Below are positions 1 to 6,305 of a stretch of DNA of 9,821 nucleotides, in pieces (positions within the stretch are counted from its first letter, which is position 1; the number at the start of each line of letters is the position of its first letter). The notes beneath the pieces are model-generated. The model was not told the origin of the DNA. It made no database searches and saw only the letters and a program-made list of their open reading frames with translations. This DNA is from Nitrospirota bacterium (GTDB lineage: Bacteria > Nitrospirota > Nitrospiria > Nitrospirales > Nitrospiraceae), in the NCBI GenBank assembly GCA_016195505.1, contig JACPZN010000401.1, positions 1 to 9,821 on the forward strand, read 5' to 3'. Made by a program: the position numbers and the translations under genes.

Positions 1-178
1 CCAGTTCCTCACGCAGTTTCGGGTGATCTCGCTGGTCGATCGTCTCAAGCACCTCATAGGTTTCTTCAAGCAGGTAGGGCTTCAACGATTCATGCGTTTG
101 CTTCCGATCCCACGGACACCCATTGGTGGCGCGAAGCGTCGCCATGAGGTCGACCAATTTGGTGAAACGTGTAGACAT
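1..178 (-). CDS. mazG: MazG nucleoside triphosphate pyrophosphohydrolase, N-terminal part (runs off the left edge)
   Basis: MazG hydrolyses (d)NTPs to (d)NMPs and pyrophosphate in the cytoplasm, limiting aberrant nucleotides and, in some bacteria, influencing stress signalling. Only the first 59 codons are in the window. The ATG is at 178-176. The translation shows the typical MazG opening: a short helix, NGCPWD at residues 19-24, the QTHESL stretch, and the metal-binding EExxE motif at E38, E39 and E42 within LLEETYEVLE. This pattern is diagnostic of the all-alpha NTP-PPase family. No strong ribosome binding site lies before the ATG, but the protein begins where MazG proteins normally do. 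The gene is transcribed divergently from the DUF1844 gene; a candidate promoter lies at 231-258. The rest of the gene, including the second MazG repeat, is outside the window. Confidence 0.93.
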   Translation of the reverse strand, partial: MSTRFTKLVDLMATLRATNGCPWDRKQTHESLKPYLLEETYEVLETIDQRDHPKLREEL

Positions 179-230
179 CGGTTATGAACAGAGCCAGCCG
201 TCTTTTGGGGGAACGTCGATCTATTGCCAC

Positions 231-258
231 TGTATACCGAGTGCGACTGCCTCTTCAA
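231..258 (-). promoter_or_regulatory. Candidate sigma-70 promoter for mazG
   Basis: Read on the minus strand, TTGAAG (253-258) and TATACA (231-236) are separated by 16 bases. Each matches four of six positions of the -35 and -10 consensus. The implied transcription start near 224 gives a leader of about 46 bases before the mazG ATG. The match is modest and rests on sequence alone. Confidence 0.33.
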
Positions 259-262
259 TGTC

Positions 263-300
263 GGTCGCGGCTTGCGACCAGCTAGACCCTATGGTAGGGT
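263..300. repeat. Two adjacent perfect inverted repeats in the mazG/DUF1844 intergenic region
   Basis: The first repeat is GGTCGC (263-268), a 5-base loop, then GCGACC (274-279). The second is ACCCTA (286-291), TGG, then TAGGGT (295-300). They sit 38 bases before the DUF1844 start codon and upstream of the mazG promoter candidate. Neither is followed by a T-run, so they do not look like intrinsic terminators. They could be operator sites or leader hairpins; nothing in the sequence shows which. Confidence 0.5.
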
Positions 301-337
301 ACCGGCACAGTCTGTGAGCGTGAAGGAGATGGCTCCG

Positions 338-730
338 ATGGCAGACCAGGAGCAGGGATTCGTCGTTCGGGATCGGCGTGGAAGTGGAGGGTCGGACGCC
401 ACGCCGGCCGCTTCTTCAACTTTAAATCAGCCCCAGCCTGCATCGGCTTCGCGGGCTGCGCCAGCACAGGAGGCTCCGGCGCTCCCGGTCACGTTCTCTT
501 CCTTTGTTATCTCACTAGGCTCGTCCTCGCTGATGCTGATGGGAGAGCAACTGGATCCTCATCAAACGGCGATGCCCGTCAACCTGCCGCAAGCCAAGGA
601 AATCATCGATCTTCTATCTGTCTTGGAAGACAAGACAAAGGGCAATTTGACTTCTGAAGAGCAGACGGTCTTGCGTGACATGCTGTACGCGCTCCGCATG
701 AAGTATGTGACGCTGGCCTCGCCAAAGTAG
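338..730 (+). CDS. DUF1844 family small protein
   Basis: This encodes a 130-residue protein. The N-terminal ~45 residues are a low-complexity stretch rich in Ala, Pro, Ser and Gln, probably disordered. The C-terminal ~80 residues match the DUF1844 pattern: a helix starting FSSFVISLGSSSLMLMG, then LPQAKEIIDLLSVLEDKTKG, NLTSEEQ, and a final LRMKYV. The KTKGNLT segment and the closing LRMKYV are hallmarks of the family. Function is unknown; members are short cytoplasmic helical proteins. I chose the ATG at 338 because AAGGAG at 323-328 lies 9 bases upstream. The in-frame ATG at 329 directly abuts that ribosome binding site, and longer starts back to 224 would run through the inverted repeats. 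The gene precedes ntrY on the same strand by 147 bases, so cotranscription is possible but not shown. Confidence 0.85.
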   Translation: MADQEQGFVVRDRRGSGGSDATPAASSTLNQPQPASASRAAPAQEAPALPVTFSSFVISLGSSSLMLMGEQLDPHQTAMPVNLPQAKEIIDLLSVLEDKTKGNLTSEEQTVLRDMLYALRMKYVTLASPK

Positions 731-877
731 CCTGGTCTGCATCCCGCCTTTCGGTTCCCTTTTCCGGTGGTTTTCCGGGAGGTCGCGATCTGCGGGCGGG
801 CTTTGAGACGGTCTCGTAGGTTGGCTGTAGTGGGTCGTACTTCCCTGGCAAGACTGATATGCAAAGAGGGCGATTGA
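731..877 (+). other. Intergenic region before ntrY, no gene seen
   Basis: This 147-base gap has no convincing coding sequence in either direction. It contains a short perfect inverted repeat, GAGAC-G-GTCTC, at 805-815 and the ntrY ribosome binding site AGAGGG at 865-870, 7 bases before the ATG. I found no convincing sigma-70 promoter. A sigma-54-like TGGCA...TGC pair at 846-862 has the wrong spacing. Confidence 0.5.
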
Positions 878-3211
878 ATGCCTGAGTTGGACTATCCCAA
901 ACATGGGTTAGGAACTTCTCCCTCGAGAATCAGTGAATCTCAGCGGCTTGCGGCCGGCAACAAGCCGCGCCTCTCCTCGACCGATCGACCCACGGAACCT
1001 GAGCGCAAAACGCTCCATCTCCGTCCCGTCTGGATCGTCCTGATCCTCTTGATCCCCTGCTTGGCGCTCACGCTGTATTACTCGCAGATAGCAGTGCCGG
1101 GCGGCGAGGAGACGGGCTCATTCCTGCCCACGACCAGCTACGCGCTTGTACTCCTTCTGCTTAATCTTGACTTGATCGGGTTGGTCGTCCTGACGCTCTT
1201 GCTCTCGCGGAATTTGATCAAGGCGTACTTCGAACGGCGGCATCGACTCGTCGGGTCAGGATTTCGGACCAAGCTGATCGCCGCGTTTATCGGGTTCTCC
1301 TTGATCCCCACGGTACTGCTTGCGTTCGTGGCGAGCGGGCTCGTCAATAAAGCCGTCGACGTGTGGTTCAGCGAGCAGATTGAAAAGGTCATGAAGGACT
1401 CGTATGAGGTCGCGCGCATGCAGCACGCGGGGCACATTGCGCTCGCGGTGAACAGTGCGCGGGCCATCGGGCAAGAGCTGTTTCGGGAGGACATGCTGCT
1501 TCCAGATCAGCACGATCTGCTGGTGGCCGCAATGGCTCGGAAGCGTATGGAATATGGCGTCGCCGGAATCGAGGTGTTTTCGAGCAAGATGGAGACGCTG
1601 ACGAAAGCGCTCGATGTCGATGTGCCGGTAGGGGTATTGGATCTGCCGATCAGCCAGCTTGTCCTTCAAGTTATTAATGGGAAGCAGGAGTTTACCTCCG
1701 TTCAGGAAGCGCAGACCGGGCGCCTGGTGCGCGCAGGTATTCCAGTAGCCTCCAGCAGTCGGCGTGGTGAATTGGAAGGAGTAGTGGTTGTCGAAGCCTA
1801 TGTGCCGGAGTCCTTATTGACGAAGATGGAAGGGATCGGGCGTCAGTATACGGAGTATAAACAGATCAAGGCGATGAAAAACCCGATCAAGGCGGGCGCC
1901 TATCTCTTTGTCGCCGTCGTGACGGTGTTGATTCTTTTCAGCGCCACGTGGTTCGGGTTCTATGTAGCCCGCAGCATCACTGTCCCGATTCAGCGATTGG
2001 CGGAAGCGACGGAAGCGGTCGCGCAGGGGGACCTCTCAGTACAGATCGATGCGAAGGCAACCGATGAAATCGGCACCCTGATTGACTCATTCAATCGGAT
2101 GACCCAGGATCTGCAAGGGAGCAAGTCCAAACTTGAGGAGGCCAACCTCACACTCCGGAATACGAACGTCGAACTCGATCGTCGCCGTGCCTATATCGAG
2201 ACAGTCGTGGATACGATTGCCGCCGGTCTTCTGTCGATCGATCGGAATGGGGTGATCACCACGTTCAATGCGTCCGGTGAACGTATTCTGGGGTTGGCTG
2301 CCGATCGGTTCCGAGGGCGGCCGGCCAACGAGGTGTTCAAGGAGTTCGGTCTCGATTTGTTCCAAACCGCCTACGACCGCATGTTGACCGATGACCGCGA
2401 TGACCTGGCTTTGGAAGGACAGTTGGATGTTCAGGGTAAGCTCATCACGATCGGCTTGAATGGCTCGCGCATGCGGGATGAGGCGAACAAAGACTTGGGG
2501 TTTGTGTTGGTGTTCGAGGATCTGACGGAGCTGATCAAGGCCCAGAAAGTCGCGGCCTGGCAAGAGGTCGCAAGGCGCGTGGCGCATGAAATCAAGAATC
2601 CGCTGACGCCGATTCAATTGTCGGCCCAGCGTTTGCGCAAGAAGTTCTTTGAGAGGTCACCGGACCTTGAGCGCGTGTTTGACGATGCGACGAACGTCAT
2701 CATCAATGAAGTCGGTAGCCTCAAACACATGCTGGACGAGTTTTCGAAGTTTGCGCGGTTGCCCGTTCCCCAGATGACGCGTCAATCACTCCACGATGTA
2801 TTGCAGGAGGTGGTGACCCTGTACCGGGAGGCGCAGAAAGACATCGATGTGATCGTGGAACTGGATGAAGATCTTCCGTCGATCAATTTCGATCGGGAAC
2901 AGCTGAAACGGGTGTTCGTGAACCTGTTCGACAACGCGATTCAGGCGATGAATCAACAAGGGCGGCTCTGGGTGAGCACGAAGTACGATACGAAGCGCAA
3001 GCGGGTCGTGGTGACAGTCGCGGACGAAGGCCCCGGCATTGCCCCGGAGGATCAGGAACGGCTGTTCGTGCCCTACTTTACCCGGAAGAAAACCGGAACC
3101 GGGTTGGGGCTTGCAATCGTCCGCCGAATCATCACCGACCACGAAGGACAGATTCAGGCTGGGAATAACCAACCGAAGGGAGCAACCTTTACGTTTGATC
3201 TACCAGTGTAA
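878..3211 (+). CDS. ntrY: NtrY-type membrane sensor histidine kinase
   Basis: This 777-residue sensor kinase autophosphorylates on a histidine and is expected to pass the phosphate to the NtrX-type regulator encoded 98 bases downstream. Visible order: a cytoplasmic N-tail; four membrane segments near residues 50-72, 87-110, 131-155 and 340-364; an extracytoplasmic sensor loop (~160-338); HAMP (~362-415); a short coiled linker; PAS (~437-548); HisKA with H570 in RRVAHEIKNPLTPIQ; then the ATPase domain. The ATPase domain shows N682/N686 (N-box), DEGPGI at 716-721 (G1), LFVPYFT at 729-735 and GTGLGL at 740-745 (G2). The two-plus-two membrane layout and the sequence after the H-box are typical of NtrY in the NtrY/NtrX system, which in other bacteria is linked to nitrogen or redox control. 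All catalytic boxes are intact. AGAGGG lies 7 bases before the ATG. The exact stimulus cannot be read from sequence. Confidence 0.9.
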   Translation: MPELDYPKHGLGTSPSRISESQRLAAGNKPRLSSTDRPTEPERKTLHLRPVWIVLILLIPCLALTLYYSQIAVPGGEETGSFLPTTSYALVLLLLNLDLIGLVVLTLLLSRNLIKAYFERRHRLVGSGFRTKLIAAFIGFSLIPTVLLAFVASGLVNKAVDVWFSEQIEKVMKDSYEVARMQHAGHIALAVNSARAIGQELFREDMLLPDQHDLLVAAMARKRMEYGVAGIEVFSSKMETLTKALDVDVPVGVLDLPISQLVLQVINGKQEFTSVQEAQTGRLVRAGIPVASSSRRGELEGVVVVEAYVPESLLTKMEGIGRQYTEYKQIKAMKNPIKAGAYLFVAVVTVLILFSATWFGFYVARSITVPIQRLAEATEAVAQGDLSVQIDAKATDEIGTLIDSFNRMTQDLQGSKSKLEEANLTLRNTNVELDRRRAYIETVVDTIAAGLLSIDRNGVITTFNASGERILGLAADRFRGRPANEVFKEFGLDLFQTAYDRMLTDDRDDLALEGQLDVQGKLITIGLNGSRMRDEANKDLGFVLVFEDLTELIKAQKVAAWQEVARRVAHEIKNPLTPIQLSAQRLRKKFFERSPDLERVFDDATNVIINEVGSLKHMLDEFSKFARLPVPQMTRQSLHDVLQEVVTLYREAQKDIDVIVELDEDLPSINFDREQLKRVFVNLFDNAIQAMNQQGRLWVSTKYDTKRKRVVVTVADEGPGIAPEDQERLFVPYFTRKKTGTGLGLAIVRRIITDHEGQIQAGNNQPKGATFTFDLPV

Positions 3212-3212
3212 C

Positions 3213-3283
3213 TGAAGAAGTGACGAGTGACGATGATACGTGACGGGCGTTGAAACGGAACAAGCGAGACTCCTCACACTTCA
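3213..3283. repeat. GTGACGA-type intergenic repeat with imperfect inverted arms between ntrY and ntrX
   Basis: GTGACGA occurs twice in tandem (3220-3226 and 3227-3233), and GTGACGG follows at 3240-3246. The left arm at 3213-3228 is also imperfectly complementary to 3269-3283, giving an inverted repeat with a loop of about 40 bases. The element occupies most of the spacer between the kinase and regulator genes and would be carried in their shared transcript. It resembles the short dispersed intergenic repeats of many bacteria, but one window cannot show whether it is repeated in the genome. Confidence 0.45.
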
Positions 3284-3309
3284 ACCGATCACTCATCGCG
3301 GGAGGATAG

Positions 3310-4704
3310 ATGTCGGCATCGATTTTGATTGTGGACGATGAAGAGGCAATTCGCACCTCGTTGCGAAGCATTCTCGAAGACGAAGGGTATGAGGTGGCGG
3401 TGGCTGCCAATGGGGCCGAGGCGCTGAAGATTTATGGGACCGATCCGCCCGATCTCATGATTCTGGACATCTGGATGCCTGAGATGGATGGATTGGAGAC
3501 GCTGAGACGAGTGAAAGAGTTTGTGCCGACCACACAAGTCATGATGATGTCCGGCCATGGATCGATTGAAACGGCCGTGAAGGCCGTCAAGCTGGGTGCC
3601 TACGACTATATCGAGAAGCCGCTTTCGTTAGAGAACGTCACGCTCCGCGTCAAGCACGCCTTGGAGCAGTACCGATTGGAGCAGGAAAATCGGACCTTGC
3701 GGACCAAGGTCCAGCAGAAATTCGAATTAGTCGGAGAGTCGCCGGCCATGCAGCGGCTGCGGCAATTGATTGAAACCGCCGGTCCCACGAATAGCCGGGT
3801 GTTGATCGGGGGGGAAAACGGGACGGGCAAGGAGTTGGTCGCCCGCGCCATTCACATGCACAGCGCCAGGGCTGAGCATCCGTTTGTGGCCGTCAACTGT
3901 GCCGCGATTCCGGAGACGTTGATCGAGAGTGAACTGTTCGGCCATGAAAAAGGATCGTTCACTGGGGCCACGTCTATGAAGCGGGGTCAGTTTGAACAGG
4001 CCGATGGCGGCACGTTGTTCCTCGACGAAATCGGCGATATGAGCCTCAATACTCAGGCAAAGGTTCTGCGGGCGTTACAGGAGCAGCAGTTCACGAGGGT
4101 CGGCGGCACGAAGCTGATGAAGGTAGATGTACGGGTACTGGCGGCCTCGAATAAGGATCTGGAGAAGGAAATTGAGAAGGGTCGATTCCGGGAGGATCTC
4201 TACTACCGTCTCAATGTGGTTCCGATTATTGTTCCGCCGTTGCGCGAGCGGCGGGAGGATATTCCGGCGCTTGTGCGTCACTTTATGAAAGTGCATGCCG
4301 ATGAACAGGGCCTGCGGATCAAGGAAGTCTTGCCGGAGGCGATGGAAGTGCTCCAACAATACGATTGGCCGGGTAATATTCGTGAACTCAGGAATCTGAC
4401 AGAGCGATTAATGATCATGGTGCCGGGATCCGTCATTGAAGCGTTGCAGGCCACTATGTCTCTTCAGGGGCGCACCAGCCATTCTACCACTGCTTCAAGC
4501 AGCCAGGCCGCGAGCCCACTTTTTGCCAAGGCGTATGACTCACTGAGGGATGCGCGTAATGCGTTCGAAAAGGAGTACATTGCCCGTAAGCTTCGCGAGC
4601 ATCATTGGAATATCTCGCGCACCGCAGAGGACTTGAAGATCGAACGAAGCCATCTTCACCGGAAAATCAAGCTCCTTGACGTGGAGATGCGACCGGAAAG
4701 CTAG
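3310..4704 (+). CDS. ntrX: NtrX-type sigma-54-dependent response regulator
   Basis: This 464-residue regulator would be phosphorylated by the upstream kinase and activate sigma-54 RNA polymerase. The receiver domain (1-120) has acidic D9/D10, phosphoacceptor D53, S81 and K103. The AAA+ domain (~137-375) has Walker A GENGTGKE at 168-175, the sigma-54 contact loop GSFTGA at 215-220, Walker B TLFLDE at 235-240, the arginine-containing GRFREDLYYRLN stretch from 291, and WPGNIREL at 353-360. A Ser/Ala-rich linker (~385-405) leads to a Fis-type helix-turn-helix (~425-457) with the pattern NISRTAEDLKIERSHLHRKI. The GENGTGKE form of Walker A and the C-terminal helix favour NtrX over NtrC. The contact loop has Ser where GAFTGA is usual. 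GGAGG at 3301-3305 lies 4 bases before the ATG, a slightly short spacing. It likely shares an operon with ntrY. Confidence 0.9.
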   Translation: MSASILIVDDEEAIRTSLRSILEDEGYEVAVAANGAEALKIYGTDPPDLMILDIWMPEMDGLETLRRVKEFVPTTQVMMMSGHGSIETAVKAVKLGAYDYIEKPLSLENVTLRVKHALEQYRLEQENRTLRTKVQQKFELVGESPAMQRLRQLIETAGPTNSRVLIGGENGTGKELVARAIHMHSARAEHPFVAVNCAAIPETLIESELFGHEKGSFTGATSMKRGQFEQADGGTLFLDEIGDMSLNTQAKVLRALQEQQFTRVGGTKLMKVDVRVLAASNKDLEKEIEKGRFREDLYYRLNVVPIIVPPLRERREDIPALVRHFMKVHADEQGLRIKEVLPEAMEVLQQYDWPGNIRELRNLTERLMIMVPGSVIEALQATMSLQGRTSHSTTASSSQAASPLFAKAYDSLRDARNAFEKEYIARKLREHHWNISRTAEDLKIERSHLHRKIKLLDVEMRPES

Positions 4705-4722
4705 GCGAAAGTTAGTGGGAGA

Positions 4723-5340
4723 TCACGCGATTGCGCAATTGGAGCAGACGACGTCGTGGAATTTGGTGTCGGGATGGGCTTGGACATAGTCATTGAGTGC
4801 GGCTTCGGGCATCTGCGCGGTATGGGATTTCTTGCAGGTAGGACAAACCGGGATCAGCTGTTGCAGGATCGCTATGTCGTGTAGGGTGCGTTCGAGCAAG
4901 GTAATCGTCTTCGTCAGTTCCTGCTCCCAGCTCTGTCTCGTTTCGGTCTCCTGTTTGAGCTTCAGCGCCGACTTGACTCTGGCGAGCAGCTCCACCTGTT
5001 CAACCGGTTTTCTGATGTAGTCCCCCGCGCCTGCGTCGAATGCCGCTTGCAGGAAATCCTTCTGGCTCCGCGCCGTCACGACGAGAATCGGGACCTGTCC
5101 GAACGCCTCGACGGCCTTAATACGGCGGCAGGCTTCCACCCCGTCCATGTCGGGCATCTTGATATCCATCAAGATTAGATCCACCTTGGCGCCGGTCGCG
5201 CCGGCATGATCCAAATCCAATTGCTTAAAGGCGTCACGGGCCGACGAGACCGTCAGCAGGTCGCGATAGCCCGCGCTCTTGAGGATGTGATGGAGCAGCA
5301 GCCGTTCGTCAGGAGAATCGTCGGCAATCAGAATGCCCAC
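4723..5340 (-). CDS. Single-receiver response regulator with C-terminal four-cysteine module
   Basis: This 205-residue protein has no DNA-binding domain. The receiver (1-~118) carries D7/D8, phosphoacceptor D59 in LILMDIKMPD, T89 and K111. A charged helical linker, probably a coiled coil, spans about 120-160. The tail has CPTC at 166-169 and CSNC at 199-202 with 29 residues between the pairs, likely a small metal-binding fold. As I recall, similar tails (PxCxxCKK, an aromatic-rich middle, then FSHxxCPxC) end many bacterial receiver and PAS-kinase proteins; their function is unknown to me. I chose GTG at 5340-5338 because AAGGAG (5348-5353) lies 7 bases before it. A GTG at 5367 would add nine residues but overlaps that site. 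The gene converges with ntrX, 18 bases apart with no terminator visible. Its cognate kinase is not identifiable. Confidence 0.85.
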   Translation of the reverse strand: MGILIADDSPDERLLLHHILKSAGYRDLLTVSSARDAFKQLDLDHAGATGAKVDLILMDIKMPDMDGVEACRRIKAVEAFGQVPILVVTARSQKDFLQAAFDAGAGDYIRKPVEQVELLARVKSALKLKQETETRQSWEQELTKTITLLERTLHDIAILQQLIPVCPTCKKSHTAQMPEAALNDYVQAHPDTKFHDVVCSNCAIA

Positions 5341-5399
5341 CAGACCACTCCTTCGCTCATTCTTCACGTACGAGATTTGTTGAGGGATGCTACAAGGTT

Positions 5400-5427
5400 A
5401 GTATAGGGAAGATTCCGAATGCGGCAA
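5400..5427 (-). promoter_or_regulatory. Candidate sigma-70 promoter for the response regulator
   Basis: On the minus strand, TTGCCG (5422-5427) and TATACT (5400-5405) are 16 bases apart, matching four of six and five of six consensus positions. The implied start near 5393 leaves a leader of about 50 bases before the GTG at 5340. Just upstream is a run of seven T on the same strand (5430-5436), following the DUF4197 stop. I see no hairpin before this run, so I do not call it a terminator. Confidence 0.5.
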
Positions 5428-5449
5428 GAAAAAAAGCAGAAGGCAGAGG

Positions 5450-6169
5450 CTAAGGCGCGGAGCGTGAAAAGACGTCCTTGAGCAGCGTGGTGACACGGGC
5501 GGCAGGATTGGCACGGATGTCTCGTTCTTCGTTGGCGAGCATCAGAAAGAGGCCGTCCAGACTTTTCCCCACGACATACTGATCGATGTTGATGAGGTCG
5601 CTCTTGGCGAAAGGAATGGTTTTGAAGTGACCGATGAGTTCCTTGTACTGTCTGGTCACCCCTACTTCGTTCATGGCTTTTTCCACCTGAGGGCGAAAGG
5701 CAGCAGTGAGTTTGTCGCTCGTCCTGGCCCGAAAGTAATCGGTGGCGGCGGTTTGACCGCCGTTCAAGATCTGTTGTGCGTCGGCAAAGGTCATGTCGCT
5801 AATGGCGCTGAGAAAGATCTGTTTGGCCTGTGGGGCGGCGCGCTCTGCGGCGTGATTCATACTCGTCACGAAGTCGTCGACCTGTGGGCCGAAGCCGAAC
5901 GTGCGAAGCCCTTTTTCAAATGCCTGCAGTTGTTCCGGCATCAGAATTTTGATCGCTTGATTGCGCAAGTACCCGTCCATCTTGCCGGTGAGATTCACCG
6001 CGTTCCCGGTCCCGACCTGCAAGGCTTATTTGAGCCCCGCCGCGATCTTGGCCTCGTCGAGGACGCCTCCTGTAGCTTGGGGCAGCCCCAATGCTTTCAG
6101 AGATTGATCAAGTTCGGTGCAGGCTGGGAGCGTGAGCAGCACCCAGGTGAGCAAGAGAGGAAGCGGCAT
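5450..6169 (-). pseudogene. DUF4197 lipoprotein gene interrupted by an in-frame TAA
   Basis: Read through, this is a 239-codon gene for a DUF4197 protein of unknown function. The ATG (6169-6167) has AAGGA at 6178-6182, 8 bases upstream. Residues 1-17 form a short hydrophobic signal ending in the lipobox LPAC, so C17 would be lipid-anchored; the signal lacks the usual basic residues at its start. The body matches DUF4197: AAGLK...ALQVGTGNAV, MNHAAERAAPQAK, DMTFADAQQILNGG, AATDYFRARTSDKL, and a closing KSLDGLFLMLANEE. After 47 codons there is TAA at 6028-6026, in the same frame as the rest, where the family normally has Glu (GLK-E-AL). One GAA-to-TAA change explains it. The C-terminal 190 codons could only start from a TTG at 6022 without a signal. 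It may be a true pseudogene, a sequence error or, less likely, readthrough. Confidence 0.8.
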
Positions 6170-6207
6170 AGGCTGGTCCTTTCCGTTTCTGAAGGGAACG
6201 GCGGCGT

Positions 6208-6236
6208 AGTATAAGTGAAGCCGATCGTCTTGTCGC
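6208..6236 (-). promoter_or_regulatory. Candidate sigma-70 promoter for the DUF4197 gene
   Basis: On the minus strand, GCGACA (6231-6236) and TATACT (6208-6213) are 17 bases apart, matching four of six and five of six consensus positions. Transcription would start near 6201, about 32 bases before the ATG at 6169. The site lies where the 5' end of a full-length purM would be expected on the other strand. Confidence 0.48.
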
Positions 6237-6305
6237 GCGGAGATTGCGCGTCCGGCGCGTTGACCTCTGGAAGAGCCGACTTTTCGTCCTGAAGTTCTTA
6301 CCGAT

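Noticed and set aside
846..862. Possible sigma-54 (-24/-12) promoter before ntrY
   Set aside because: The GG (847-848) and GC (861-862) elements are separated by 12 bases instead of the 10 required, so it does not fit the consensus.
4730..4739. Palindrome ATTGCGCAAT at the ntrX/response-regulator convergence as a terminator
   Set aside because: It has no loop and no T-run and lies inside the response-regulator coding end, so it is not a terminator.
5430..5436. Run of seven T (minus strand) after the DUF4197 gene as an intrinsic terminator
   Set aside because: No stem could be formed just upstream of it. It more likely reflects AT-rich promoter-proximal sequence.
5627..6214. A 195-codon plus-strand reading frame opposite DUF4197
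   Set aside because: The opposite strand carries unmistakable DUF4197 motifs throughout; this frame has no recognisable content.
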